Notes: a model not told the origin generated them from the sequence alone. Positions 23,096 to 34,994 are shown, numbered from the stretch's first letter. The stretch: DNA of 64,000 bases from Flaccisagitta enflata (GCA_965153355.1 OZ231128.1:6448001-6512000), one strand, 5' to 3'. Numbers and translations are program-made.

Positions 23096-23313
23096 CAAGG
23101 CCAGATACAGGGCTACCGAAGTCGTGTGCGGGTGAGCAGGGGCCACATTTGAGGTCACTACACCATTTGGGCAGGAATAGTGAGGTCAAAGAAATAAAGT
23201 CATAAAAAAGTAAAACGTGACCAACCGACCAACGGACCGATCGACCAACTGACTAACCGACCAACCGACCGACAGACCGACAAAGCGGGTTGTAGAGTCG
23301 CGTGCAAGTGACT
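23096..23313 (-). mobile_element. HINE-like element, type I
   Basis: CAAGGCCAGATACAGGGCTAC start, GGGTGAGCAGGGGCC box, CCGACCAACGGACCGATCG core, GTCGCGTGCAAGTGACT hairpin end. Confidence 0.8.
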
Positions 23314-23449
23314 AAAAAGTACTTATTTTTATCAGTCTATTCTTCCTTAATGGATAGTTTCTTAACATTGCACTGAAGCTTGCTCCCTAAGTAAGATCTT
23401 GTTGGAAAAAATTTGTTCATTGCTCTTTCTTTATAATATATAATATTAT

Positions 23450-23715
23450 AATTTGGAAAAAAGTCGAAGAATACCTTCGGCTTTTTGAGACCTACGGCGG
23501 AATTGGATTTTCCCTTTTTCTCATGAAGCGTTTGAGGAAGTTGGCCTGCTCTTCGGGCCGAATGGGACTACATATGAAATTAATAGCTAAGAAAGAGCTA
23601 ATTCTCCTCTTTCAGATGACACTAAGCAGAATTCTGTGCGATCAATAGTTTTGGAGCTATGATTTTTTTGATCTTTTTTTTTTTTTCGCATTTTCCTTTT
23701 TTTCTCAAAGATCAA
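23450..23715. repeat. Dispersed repeat, TCGAAGAATACCTTCG type
   Basis: Inverse copy of 10142-10425, sharing AGAATACCTTCGGCTTTTTG and TAATTCTCCTCTTTCAGATG. Confidence 0.6.
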
Positions 23716-23789
23716 TATTTCAAAAAAAAAAAAATCAAAATGACACTAGCATTCAAATCACTTGCATTTTACCCTGCTTGCTCATACTC

Positions 23790-23928
23790 TGTCTGTCTGT
23801 CTGTCTGTCTGACTGTCTGTCTGTGTATGTGTGAGTGTGTGTGAGTGTGTCTCTCTGTCTCTGTCTCTGTTTCTTTTTCTCTCTCTCTGTCTCTGTCTCT
23901 CTCCTCTCTTTCTGTCTCTCTTCTCTCT

Positions 23929-23989
<61 letters not shown>

Positions 23990-24010
23990 CTCTCTAACTC
24001 TCTCTCTATG

Positions 24011-24042
<32 letters not shown>

Positions 24043-24062
24043 CTCTCTCTCTCCTTTTCTCT
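23790..24062. repeat. GTCT / CT-rich low-complexity tract
   Basis: (GTCT)n, then (GTGT)n, then long imperfect CT and CTGT. No hairpin or GGCCTTG end flanks it, so I do not call it HINE-like. Confidence 0.8.
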
Positions 24063-24768
24063 CAGTATTTACGACTTTTTTCCTATGGCGATTAGCCGCC
24101 TTTATTGGTATTCTTATATAAATTATATAAGAACATGTTATTTTTTCTGATGCTCGATGTTCTTATTTAAAGGGTGATTTGAGGTTCAAATTGTTCTTAG
24201 AATGTTCTTTTCTTAACAGTGGAAAGTTTATACAAGAATGTTCTTTTGTTTGGTTAGCTAACTCTGATCGGCAATTGAAAGGTAAAAAAAAAAAAAGAAG
24301 AAATAAGAACTAAAATATTAATCACCAACAAATCTAAGTGTAAGACTGATTGGTGTCTATTATTACAATAATGCAGTCAAATTTTTTTTGTTTACTGCAG
24401 TTCCTTCATTCGCCCAAAACAAAAAACGGAACATTCGTATAATCCCCCTGGTTGTGAGGCTGAGGATGTTCTTACAATTGTTCTTATTTCTTCCTGCATC
24501 TGAGCCTCGATGTTCTTATAAACAAGGTTCTTGGTCAAAGAAAAGAAAAGAAAAGAGTGAAGTACCAAAATTCCCTCATAGATAACCTCGCAATCAAGTA
24601 AAAAAATCTGTGATGGAAAGTGTTCTTGATTGGTCAATTATGCAAAGCATGAGCTTTCATTGGTTGAATCTGACCACCTGGATTTATAGTAATATTTCTA
24701 TGTCAAATATCTCTCAAAATGCATAAAAGTGCACCTTCGTATCAGATATATGTTTTTGAAATCATGAT

Positions 24769-24872
24769 TAAGGATAGTTGTGATGGGTCCGGATTAAACA
24801 CCATTGACAGCGCCAAAGGCTCTCATCCTTAAGCTAGTTTGGGTTTAGGTGGTTGCCTTGTCCAACTTTCAT
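24769..24872. repeat. Dispersed repeat, GGGTCCGG type, copy 1
   Basis: TAAGGATAGTTGTGATGGG ... CTCATCCTTAAGCTAGTTTG. Copies at 26384-26491 and 31993-32097. Confidence 0.6.
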
Positions 24873-25211
24873 AAATCTAAGTATGGAATGCCGGCAGTCC
24901 CGTAAAAGGTTGATCCTTGTTTTTCTGACAATGTTGCTTTTGGTAATAGAATTATCCTTAAGTATTATTGGTCCTAGATCTAGTATAAATGCGGGTTTTT
25001 TTTCAGAGTTTGGGGTTGACATGGAGTGATTTGATGGGATTTTCTATCTGGTGGGAAAAATTACTGATTGGAAGTTGTGGGTGTCATGAGCTTTTTACAA
25101 TGGGAAGATCAGATAGGTGTGAGGGACTGAGAGACATGATTCAGCACACTCATTTGGTACTCTTGCTTGTCACCAGCACATTACACAAATAGCGGAAAAT
25201 CAAGGATTTTT

Positions 25212-26310
25212 AGTCGCATGCACGCGACTCTACACCCCGCTTTGTCCATCCATTGGTCAGTCAGTTGGTCGTTCACATTTTACTTTTTTTATGGTTTTTA
25301 TTTTTGGACCTAACTGCTCCTACCAAAATGGTTTAGTGACCTCAAATACATGTATTAGGCGGCGATATCAGCGGGGGTAAAAAAGCTCGCTCGAAAAAGA
25401 TTTCTTGCAATTTGACTAAAGTGAGGGCGCTGAATTAAACTGTGGTATTCACAAGTCTTCAGCATCACTCGTTACGATGTTTAACAAACATTTTTCTTTA
25501 AAAAAGTGGAAGAAAAAGGTAACAATTATTCTATCACTTATTTTTAAAACATCTCCACCGACATTTTCTCTAAGTTAGAGTTAGCATTCTAATGTATCCA
25601 TACGCGTTAAGAAAGAGAGACAGACTGGCTAAAAAAAAACAAATAAATGGAGGGACGGGTACACAGATGCTCAGACAGTTCATCACATTAAAGAAGGTAA
25701 ATCTGACTGCATGCATGAGGCTTTGTAATGCAATTAAGTATCATGGAAAAATTGATAAGGTAAGAAGTAACGTCAGTGCGAAACTCCCTACAGCATAGTA
25801 AGACAGCAATGATGACAAGAAAAATCGCACCATAAAAATCACCTTTACATACATCTTCATCCGAGTAAGGAAGTAGATCTAAAAGGAAAAGTGCAATATC
25901 TTCCTAACCTAATGAGTGACATCGCTGAAAAAAAGATTGACCATAATGTAAATAAAATACTATAGATTAAAGGAAATATTAACTGTCTACGCTGAAGTTG
26001 ACCTTTATGTCCCCGGACTTTAACTCTGAGTGCATGAACAGAAAATTGTATGAAACATCATGTCAATTGATTCGATTTTTTGTTTTTCCGTTGGAATCCA
26101 AAGCAGAACTTCAAGATCTATCCACCAGGGCCATTGCCAGGATTGTAGACGCTAGCGTTCGGCCGTGGTAATTTTATCTTACACGCAGTTGAATTTGATT
26201 TCAGAGCAAAATCTGAATTGTTGAGGTCCACGGGTTTGACTTTTTCAAGCTCTACATGTATGGCTCCTGGCCACCCGCACGCGACTTTGGTAGCCGTGTA
26301 TCTGGCCTTG
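25212..26310 (+). mobile_element. HINE-like element, type I, split by a 910-bp insertion
   Basis: The hairpin end AGTCGCATGCACGCGACT and (GTC)-core are at 25212-25348. The CACCCGCACGCGACT box and the GGCCTTG end resume at 26261-26310. Other copies read CCTCAAATATGGCCCC across the breakpoint, so the interruption is an insertion. Confidence 0.75.
25349..26258. mobile_element. 910-bp insertion with CATGTA ends, flanked by TA
   Basis: Comparison with intact HINE-like copies fixes the site: TA on each side and CATGTA...TACATG termini. Read otherwise, TACATGTA is an 8-bp direct repeat; the empty-site comparison favours TA. Only six terminal bases pair. A 68-codon open frame at 25592 inside has no recognisable product. 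Confidence 0.6.
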
Positions 26311-26383
26311 TTCTTACTGATGGGAGTTTCCATCAGACAGTTCTATGGTATGGCCTCACCGCCTCAGACGTACGTTTTATAAA

Positions 26384-26491
26384 TCATTAAGGACAGTTGT
26401 GATTGGTCCGGAATAAACACCATTGGCAGCTCCAAAGGCTCTCATCCTTAAGCTAGTTTGGGTTTAGGTAGTTACGTTGTCCAACTTTCAT
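26384..26491. repeat. Dispersed repeat, GGGTCCGG type, copy 2
   Basis: AAGGACAGTTGTGATTGGTC ... CATCCTTAAGCTAGTTTGGG, about 90% like the copy at 24769. Confidence 0.6.
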
Positions 26492-26739
26492 ACATACTTT
26501 TACAGATTTAATCTTGGTTTTAAGACTATTTTTCCATAGCAATTGCTGGCAATCAAAGTTTTTTCCACACTAACTAATAGAACAAAAAGAAATTTGAATC
26601 TGCCCTCTCAGGACTGAAATCTGCCCTCTCAGAAAAGAATATTTCTGAGTTCACTCATGGGTTTACCTTATTTTTTACACGTATATCTCGTGTCGGAGCA
26701 ACAAAATCGATTGCCAAGCGGAAAAGACGATGAAACTCG

Positions 26740-27210
26740 GTGTGACATCACATCACGCCAGCTTAAAACAAAGGAGCAATCAATTTTTCTTAATTCAACA
26801 AGAAAAAAATATTTGTGTAATTCATAAATGAACAAATTAGTCCAAAATTAGATCCAGAAGCAACCTCCTTACAACGTCTTAGAACAACGTCAAGAACAAA
26901 AAGTGATCAGTTGGTCACTGAAGCCATTAAGAATGACCCTGCTATCCAAAACCATATCTTTAACATTTACCAAAATATGATCAAACAATGATGAGAAAGT
27001 GGGGGTTATTCTTGTGGGTTCAGATACCAACTTATCCCAGCCAAACAAATCTAGAATCTCTTTATACCTTACCAACAAAGGAAAACAACTATGGTAAAAA
27101 TTAATATTGACTTCACCTAAGATATAGAATTTCGTGCCAGGCTCAATTTTAGAGAGGCAACTCAAACTTAGAAAGGAAACTATTGAGTAGGGTAGCTTCA
27201 AGTGGTGTCA
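26740..27210 (-). pseudogene. Degenerate non-LTR retrotransposon (LINE) endonuclease fragment
   Basis: Reading the - strand, the open frame at 26890-27201 contains YILGEVNINFY, then YKEILDLFGWDKLV, EPTRITPTFSSLFDHILVN and NGFSDQLITFCS. These are the conserved C-terminal motifs of the APE-type endonuclease of LINEs: GDxN with the Asp changed, SLIDHI-like and SDH-like with His changed to Gln. Past the frame's stop the same strand continues in degraded form with LVELRKIDCSFVLSWRDV, the usual linker toward the reverse transcriptase. Stops, changed catalytic residues and missing RT make it dead. Confidence 0.75.
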
Positions 27211-28107
27211 TTTTCTAAACTCATGACGCCCATGCACTAAGGGCGTTTTTTACATGATTTGGCGAATCATTTTTTGATTGGTATACCATTAGAAAGGCCT
27301 TGTAGAAAGTGATCTGCACTGGTTTTACATAATACTTTATCTTGCATTATCCAGAAAGTAACTGAAACTATTATTTTTCTCTGTATGTCATTACTAAGAA
27401 AGAAAAAAAAATCCATTGCCGCCCTTTGCCATGGAAAACTTAGGCTCTACCTGTAGCTATGGCTATAACAATTCCAAGTTTAAAATCTGGAGTTACACTT
27501 TTTATCACTTTAGGAGATATTGCACATGGTAAAAAGTTGCAATAACTGTTCATAGCCTGCTGGAAATCAATCATTGTATCTTTCATTGATAAATTCACCC
27601 AAAAAATGGGTCCAAAAGGCAGCAGAGGGACAGGAGAGACAGGAGAAGCTGCAGGGGTGGTGAGAGTACTTTGTTTTTATTGCATTTTCCTGCAATTATA
27701 AGGGCGGTCTCTATGTCTCAAAGTATGAACCATTTCTTTCACAGACTTTAGACAGATGGTACAAACGGGTCCCATCTTTAAATAAGCCTCCGTGCCATGG
27801 AGAAAATAAGGCCATTTCCATCATAGATGAGAATTCCCAAATTTGGGGGTGATTGGATTAACTTTGCTCATAGCGGCCTCCCCCCTCCCTAAATTTGAGA
27901 GATAATGGTGTTTTTAGCTGACTGATGAGCCTGTGTGGGAGCCACAGTTCCATATCTCTATCCCTAATGCATCTCCACCTGGTCCCACATTTCACAATTC
28001 ACAATTTTTTTTCATAATTCAAAATTGTTATCATTGTTTATGAAGTCCTCCGGCTAAAAGATCATTGAAATGAATGGTTTTATTAAATGTTAAATTGTCA
28101 TTCTGTA

Positions 28108-28205
28108 CAAGCAAAATATTATCAACTTCCTAAAACCACTCACAAGAGAAAGGGAAAACTAAATTTCTCCACAGGTCTCAAAAAGTCGAAGGTATTCTTC
28201 GACGT
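28108..28205. repeat. Partial copy of the TCGAAGAATACCTTCG repeat
   Basis: AAAAAGTCGAAGGTATTCTT, matching 10142-10425; cut at its end by the HINE-like copy at 28209. Confidence 0.55.
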
Positions 28206-28208
28206 TTT

Positions 28209-28425
28209 AGTCGCATGCTACGCAACTCTACACCCCGCTTTGTTGGTCCGTCCGTCGGTCCGTCCGTCAATCCGTCCGTCCGTCCGTCCATCCGTCCATC
28301 ACACTTTACTTTTTTCTGTTTTTTTTTGCGGTCTTTAGCCTCACAGCTCCTGCCCAAGTGATCAAGGGACTTATAATACGGCCCCTGCCCACCCACACGC
28401 GACTGGGGTAGCCGTGTCTGGCCTT
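28209..28425 (+). mobile_element. HINE-like element, type I
   Basis: AGTCGCATGCTACGCAACTC start, a clean GTCCGTCCGTCC core, then CTGCCCACCCACACGCGACT and GTCTGGCCTTG. Confidence 0.85.
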
Positions 28426-29157
28426 GTTTCCAAAAAAATGATTTAAAAATTAAGACAAAATTGATAGATCATTAGATGAAGAGAACCAATTAGGTAGCGG
28501 GAGCCGCTGACCAATTGAGTTATGGTGCACACAAAGGGGCAATTTCCATGTTTAGGTCATATCTCAGAAAAAGAATTTAAATGATTCATTCACAATTTTT
28601 TTCATAAAAAGATTATATCCGAAATATTATCTTAGCATATATTACTATTATATTTTCATTAAAAATTATCATATGTACAAGGTCAGTATAAAAAATTGAG
28701 AAAAATAAAATGAAATTAGTTTTTGTTCCTCATCTTATATCGAGTAAAATTCTTAATCTGTCTCTGAATGCAAATATCTGCATTTTTGTAAACATGGCCC
28801 TTTCCTGAATACAATGGACAGTTGTAGAAGTTGAGGCAAACACATTTAAGAAAAAAAAATATTTTTTGAAATGTAAATATTTGCTTTAAAAGAGAAATAA
28901 GGAATTTGACGTAGAATGACGCTAAATTTACTGCTCGTGTGCACCCCGACTTAACGTTTAAACGCGACCTGTTGATGTAGTTGATGTAAGGATATTTGGG
29001 ACAATTATTATCTGATATGTACCGGATATGTAAATGATAACTCCTGCTCGATTATTTACTCAAGTGAACTCACATATGCTTGCTCTTACGTTCTTTGTAT
29101 GAGGGTCTTTTACAGTGCAGAGTAAATACTCGGAGTAGAGATAAGATGTTCATTAAA

Positions 29158-29363
29158 CAAGGCCGGATACACGGCTACCCCAGTCGCGTGCGGGTGGGCA
29201 GGGGCAGTGCTGGAGAAGACTAGAGCATTTGGGCAGGAGCAGTGAGCTCAAAAAGCTAAAAAACACTGAGAAAGTAAAAAGGGGACCAGCCGACCGATCA
29301 ACCAACCGACCGACCGACCGTCGGACCAGCATAGCGGGGTGTAGAGTCGCGTAGCACGCGACT
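29158..29363 (-). mobile_element. HINE-like element, type I, near-consensus
   Basis: CAAGGCCGGATACACGGCTA start, GTCGCGTGCGGGTGGGCAGG box, ACCGACCGACCGACCGTCGG core, GTCGCGTAGCACGCGACT hairpin end. One of the best-preserved copies. Confidence 0.88.
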
Positions 29364-29500
29364 AACAAGGTTTTTCTCCACGGCTTGCGGGTGATTGCAG
29401 TTCTTACAGAGATCACATGTGTATTTTGGCAAATCAGTAAAGCAAATAAGCTTTTAAAAGATAAACCCGAAATAAAAGTAAATGAGGATTAGGGAAAAGA

Positions 29501-29579
29501 TTAACCGATAGACGAACCGACGTATCAACCGACCGATTCCCGATACGGGGTGGAGTATAGGGTCGCTAAGCACACGACT
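29501..29579 (-). mobile_element. HINE-like fragment (hairpin end only)
   Basis: ACCGACGTATCAACCGACCG core and a GTCGCTAAGCACACGACT end. Confidence 0.55.
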
Positions 29580-29606
29580 AAAAGAGTAAAGTCTTGAAAC
29601 TGCTTA

Positions 29607-29893
29607 GGGCGTGTTTCTAGTGAAGATGAAAAACACGTTTGTTCCCATGGAACGCGATAACAGCTTGAACACATATTCAAGAATTTCCACTGTCTTATGA
29701 GGGAGTGAGCAAAGTGAGTGAGCGAGCACGTGAACAGAGCGAGCGAGCAAAGCTAGTGTAGTAAAGTGGAGCGCTGCAGCAAAGCGGAGCGCCGCGGAGC
29801 GAGTGAGCGGAGTGAGCGGTGCGAGTGAACGAACATAGCGAGCGACCAAGTGGCCCGTTCAAAACGCGATTGTCTGTGACTAGAAACACCCCC
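29607..29893. mobile_element. Harbinger-like MITE, TTA target
   Basis: Ends GGGCGTGTTTCTAGT and inverse ACTAGAAACACCCCC; TTA at 29604-29606 and 29894-29896. A 3-bp TWA duplication fits PIF/Harbinger. The interior is dense in GAGCGAGTGAGCGGAG-type units. Confidence 0.8.
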
Positions 29894-30202
29894 TTAGTCA
29901 TTAGTCCGGACGTTCGCGTTCGAGGGTCCCTCGTAAGTTCGTAAGCTCATGAAAGAATTTTGTGTTTTGACAGATGAAGATGCTTTGCAGATGTTACTTG
30001 GCTTTGCAGATGTTTTTTGCTCCTTCTCGTCGCGTGTTGGATTCCTTCCATCGGTACGTTTGTCTTGTCCGTTTGTCTGTCTGTCGGTCTTCTTGTTTCT
30101 CATACTGTCGTGTGATTATACATATCATGAAGGCGAATTATGAAAAAAAGAATTATCACTGTAATGAATTTAGATAGATAAAATAAAACGACACCTCAGT
30201 CT

Positions 30203-30346
30203 CATGGGGGCAGGGGCGGCGGTAAAGGTTCAAGAGACATTTGGGGAGGGACAGTGGTGATGAAAAATCCAAAACGCCTGAAATAGCCACCTGACGGACT
30301 AACTTACCGACCTAAGGACTGACGAACCAACATAGTAAGTCGCTTC
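30203..30346 (-). mobile_element. HINE-like element, degraded
   Basis: GGGGGCAGGGGCGGCGG box, CCACCTGACGGAC core, weak AAGTCGCTTC end. Confidence 0.45.
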
Positions 30347-30361
30347 AAAAAGGATATTTTT

Positions 30362-30648
30362 AGGGGTGCCATACCATCTCTATAGGAGGCTCTGACTGTC
30401 TGTCTATCTGTCGGTCACGCTTGAGTGAAAAATCTCAAAATGTTAGAAATCTCATGGAAACTCACCTCGTTCATCAATTATCATTCATGTTCCTCGTCAT
30501 CTCACTCATAATCATATTCAGCTGTAGTTAGGCCTACTAGTGCTCGTCTTATAGAGCTAGGGATAGGTCTGATAGGGCTCGGGATAAAGCTAGGGGCATA
30601 GTGCTAGAGATAGGTTTAAGAATTAACCACGCCATGTATCCGGCCTTG
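30362..30648 (+). mobile_element. HINE-like element, degraded
   Basis: TTTTTAGGGGTGCCATACC start with the hairpin lost, CTGTCTGTCTATCTGTCGG core, GTATCCGGCCTTG end. Its middle has GATAGGGCTCGGGATA repeats. Confidence 0.5.
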
Positions 30649-30721
30649 TTTCTAAAGAAGTTATCAACGATTTAAGGTTTGAATGGTTCTATATGGCGAT
30701 CTATCCTCATTCATCCACTAA

Positions 30722-30970
30722 GGGCGTGTTTCTAGTGAGCGCCAAAAACGCGTTTGTTCCCATGAAACGCGATAACAGCGTGAACACATATTCAAGAATT
30801 TCAACTGTCCCACGAAGGAGTGAGCGAAGTGAGTGAGCAAGCCCATGAACGTGTAGCAAAGTGGAACGCTGCGGAGCGAATGAGCGGAATGAGCGGTGCG
30901 AGCGAACGAACGTAGCGAGCGACCGAGTGGCCCTTTCAAAACGCGTTCGTCTCTGACAAGAAACGCCCCC
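30722..30970. mobile_element. Harbinger-like MITE, TAA target
   Basis: Same family and orientation as 29607-29893, 249 bp, with TAA at 30719-30721 and 30971-30973. Ends GGGCGTGTTTCTAGTGAG and AAGAAACGCCCCC. Confidence 0.8.
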
Positions 30971-31135
30971 TAAGTCCGCTTTGTCAGCCACTTTGCCATG
31001 AATCTCATCTTTCCTAGAAATTGTACTTCAAGGTTAAACGCAGACGTCAGACCACGGATACGGTCAAGGGCTGTTGTCACATTAAGTATAACTTATGAAT
31101 TCACAGTATTTCAAGTTTGTTGGGGCGTGGAATTT

Positions 31136-31190
31136 AGGCCGGATACTCGACCACTCTACTCGCCTGCAAGCGGGCAGGGGCATTTCCTTA
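31136..31190 (-). mobile_element. HINE-like fragment
   Basis: AGGCCGGATACTCGACC and CAAGCGGGCAGGGGC only. Confidence 0.45.
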
Positions 31191-31336
31191 ACTCATAGAA
31201 AACAACGTTCATCCTAATGATTGCTAACTAGATTGTCTTTTAAGATAAACCATATCCAAATAAAGCTGCTCAAATCTAGTCCAACTGGCTGTACGTCCAT
31301 TTTTCATCTCACCAATTTTCAATTCTTCAATCTTCA

Positions 31337-31600
31337 ATGGTCACGTTTCTAGTCACAGACAATTGCATCTTCAATGGGTCACTTGGTCGCTCGCAGCATT
31401 TTTTCGCTTGCATCGCTCACTCCGCTTAACTACTCAACAGCATCCTGCTTCACTCCAATCACTTTGCTTGCTCACTCCATTCACAGGCTCACTCACTTTG
31501 CTGACTCCCGCGTGGGACAGTTAAAATTTATAAATGTTCATGCTGTTAACGCGGTCAACGGGAACAAACGCGTTTTTGGTCGTCACTAGAAACACACCCA
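31337..31600. mobile_element. Harbinger-like MITE, third copy, inverse and diverged
   Basis: CGTTTCTAGTCACAGACAAT ... CGTCACTAGAAACACACCC, with a CACTTGGTCGCTCGC interior matching the inverse of 29607-29893. Flanks too diverged to read a duplication. Confidence 0.6.
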
Positions 31601-31789
31601 ATCTTTATTATTTGCAAAAGTTTCCGTTTTGACTTTTGAAGCGAGAGAAGGAAATAAAATAAAACAAAACCTCAGACGAAAAAAAAAACTTTTTTTCTTT
31701 CTCTTTTTGATCAGATTTTGTTTACTTTCGATCAACTTTTGATGAGATCTAGATTTACCCAATTTTGCTCTTTATCTCTCGTCAGGCAA

Positions 31790-31824
31790 GACAACACAAC
31801 ACAACACAACACAACACAACACAA
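31790..31824. repeat. (ACAAC)n short tandem repeat
   Basis: About six ACAAC units. Confidence 0.85.
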
Positions 31825-31933
31825 GATTTGTAACGCGCTTCTGCATTTTCAGACTCCTTTTATCACCCGATGCTATGAGTTCTAGATTTTCCGATGAATT
31901 GTTCTTTTCTAGGTGTCTTTTTTAGGTTTTTTT

Positions 31934-32138
31934 AGGTGCGACAAAGCACCTCTATAACTGGCTGTGTCCGTCGGTCGGTCGGTTGGTCAGGTAAAGCATG
32001 TGATGGGTCCGGTTTAAACACCAGTAGGAGCTCCAAAGGCTCTTGTCCTTAATTTAAATGTTGTTGAGTAGTAATGTTGTCCACCCGTCATACATTCGAC
32101 GATCCACACGACGCACCTTATTGGCCTACTTGGCCTTG
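31934..32138 (+). mobile_element. HINE-like ends around a GGGTCCGG-type repeat
   Basis: AGGTGCGACAAAGCACCTC hairpin, GTCGGTCGGTCGG core and CTTGGCCTTG end. The middle (31993-32097) is the third copy of the repeat seen at 24769 and 26384, so this HINE-like element carries or was invaded by it. Confidence 0.55.
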
Positions 32139-32152
32139 TTTCAAGCTTGATA

Positions 32153-33126
32153 ACTATGGCAAAAAAAAAAACCAAACAGTTACTTCTATTGCTCATAAAT
32201 CCTTTGAAAATTCACCCAGTGTGCTGAAATTTTTACTGAAGTTACCTTTTAGTATCATTAAGCATCACTGAAAAAATCAATGACCTGCTCTAAATAGTTT
32301 GAGAATTATAGATTTTTTAAAAGTGCTTGTCAGAAGATCAGAAATTCAATGTACACACATAAGAATTTACTAAGAATAAATAAACAAACTTGAAAAAACC
32401 ATACTAAATCTAGTCCGATTTTGATGAAATTTTTAGTGGAAGTAAACCACAGTGTTAGCAGGCTGTGATAAAAATTTTATTGCAAAACTCCAATTATTTT
32501 AGCAGAAACAGCAAGTTTTCTAAAACTTTTTTTTGTGGTTTTTAGAATGAAGTAAATGAAGATGAAATCTGAAATATAAATCGATGCTAAGGCCAGAGTT
32601 TTTTACCAATTATCATGATTTTTTAACTGGTAACTTTTGTACATATGATTCATCTCCAGTAAAATTTTTGTGAAGATTGAAGCATTTTTAGTCCCCCAAA
32701 TTGCAAAAATATTCTAACAGGTAGCAGAATATTTCTTATCCTGAGCAAGCTTACAATCAACCAATATCTACCCCACTAGACTTTATCTGAGTAGATGCGA
32801 ATTTTGCCTAGTATTAGTAAATATTACCATCAGACTACAATTCAAAAATCATGACAAAACTCCCAAAACTTTTTGCACAATGCCAATTTTACTAAAAATA
32901 GTAATATTTTGATTTAGGATAAACATCATCTCTGGCAGTCCAAAAAAGAGGTGACTTCCGTAAAAACGTGATAACGGCTAAAGTTTTCAACGGATTTTGA
33001 TGAAATTTTAACCAGACATAGTCCATATCATGGTTATCATTCACTGTAAATTTTATGCAAATTGGTCAACATCTTCATACTTTTTTGCTCTATCAAAAGT
33101 TGTTTGGTTTTTTTTTTTGCCATAGT
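32153..33126. mobile_element. TA-flanked element with ACTATGGCAAAA ends
   Basis: ACTATGGCAAAAAAAA at the left and TTTTTTTTGCCATAGT at the right. TA at 32151-32152 and 33127-33128. 974 bp, AT-rich, no gene-like open frame. Confidence 0.6.
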
Positions 33127-33128
33127 TA

Positions 33129-34040
33129 CAGCCGGAGACCCTTGAAAAGCTCAATTCTGAGCTTTTGCTTTTTTCGCGTTTTTTTCTTAATTTCCCATGA
33201 CCATATATCCTCATTGAGTGGGCTAATTTTTTTTCTGAGAGAATGTTTGGGCAACAGCTATGTGGTGGAGAAAAATTGGGGAGTAGGCATGGATTTTTAT
33301 CACTTTTTTCGATTTGAGAAAAATTGAGAAGTGAAAATTGCGAACATGGCACTCTTTGATTTTTTTCATTTTTCACTCATGGATAGATTTTGGGGCGAGG
33401 AATTCATTTAGATTGTCAAATTCTTTACAAGTCTTCAAGATATAGGCCAAAATAAATAAATTAATAAAGAAAAGCTCAGAATTAAGCTTTTTGAGCTTTT
33501 TGCTGGATAACCAACTCAAAAAGCTCATTCCTGAGCTTTTAAAAAGCTCAAAGTTGAGCTTTTCAAGACAGAGTCTTTAATGACTTGGAGCGACAGTCAG
33601 TCTTGAAAAGCTCAACTTTGAGCTTTTGAAAAGCTCAGAAATGATTTTTTTGAGTTAGTAATCCAGCCAAAAGCTCAAAAAGCTTAATTCTGAGCTTTTC
33701 TTTATTAATTTATTTATTTTGGTCTATTTCTTGAAGACTTGTTGGAGATTTTACAAACTAAATAAATTCCTTGCCCCAAAATCTATCCCTGAGTGAAAAA
33801 TGAAAAAAATCGAAAGGTGCCAAGTTCGCGATTTCCACCTCTCAATTTTTCTCCAAACCAAAAAAATGATAAAAATCCATACCTTCACCCCAATTTTTCT
33901 CTACCACATAGCTGTTGCCCGAACATTCTCTCAGAAAAAAAATTAGCCCACTCAATGAGGATGTATGGTCATAGGAAATTAAGAAAAAAACGCAAAAAAA
34001 GCAAAAGCTCAGAATTGAGCTTTTCAAGGGTCTCCGGCTG
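33129..34040. mobile_element. Near-perfect 912-bp palindrome flanked by TA
   Basis: Both arms (about 455 bp each) are nearly identical inverse copies with almost no spacer; the centre is near 33585. Ends CAGCCGGAGACCCTTG and inverse; TA at 33127-33128 and 34041-34042. Inside, AAAAAGCTCA/TGAGCTTTTT units recur many times. It begins exactly at the right-hand TA of the preceding element. Confidence 0.85.
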
Positions 34041-34143
34041 TAATAAGGTGATATATTTGCAAATTTTGTTTTCTATCCTTTTGCAATTACTAGACACACA
34101 ATTGCACATGGGACGAGGGTGCTCCATGAAAATTTCACGCGTT

Positions 34144-34261
<118 letters not shown>

Positions 34262-34802
34262 GCTATCTGTCTGTCAATGGTCCCCAGTACTCCTGGCGCA
34301 TTTATCGTTGGAACGCCCTTACGATATTTGAATTCCAGTTTGCTCTAGCTTTTTGCAAGTCTTTTGATGTTGAAAATATCTATGCCTCACCCTACAGCTC
34401 GGTCCGAGAACAGAACTTAACATTCCTCTTTTCGAATCGTACCTCTTTTCGAATCGTAAACACACACAGCCTATTGTCAAAATTTCTTGTACATATTCCG
34501 ATCATTTTCATTAGTTCGATTAGAAAATCATTAATAACAACAACATCGCCATTAATAACATCGCCATTTATAACATCGCCAAGGCGTTCTCTTTCTTGAC
34601 TTCGGTCTATTTCGGTAATTGGGTTGCCTTGAAATATGATTTTGGATTCGGGCCCAAATTTTTTCGCGATTGCGATTTCTATTTTCGTCTTCTTCTCGTC
34701 TTTTTTTTTTTCTAACATTTTCATCAATAATTGATTTTAATTGTTGATGTTGCTGTTGGCAACCCCAAATACGGATCTACTTTACTCAAGTCTGGATGAG
34801 AA

Positions 34803-34966
34803 CAAGGCCGGATACACGGCAATCCAGTCGCGGACGGTTGGGCAGGAGCAGTAATGCAAAAACCGCTCAGAATTCAAAAATGTGACGGACCGACGGACCG
34901 ACCGACGGACAGACCGACCTACCGACCGACCGACACGGCAAGGTGTAGAGTCGCGTGTCCGCGACT
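34803..34966 (-). mobile_element. HINE-like element, type I
   Basis: CAAGGCCGGATACACGGCAA start, GACGGACCGACGGACCG core, GTCGCGTGTCCGCGACT end. Its CAGAATTCAAAAATGTGAC gives the empty site for the nested insertion at 60515. Confidence 0.88.
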
Positions 34967-34994
34967 AAAAACTGATCATAATGGAAAACGAATA

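Noticed and set aside
25592-25798. 68-codon basic frame with a donor-like GTAAAT/GTAAGA
   Set aside because: It sits inside the 910-bp CATGTA insertion and has no homologue I recognise. One good donor alone is not enough.
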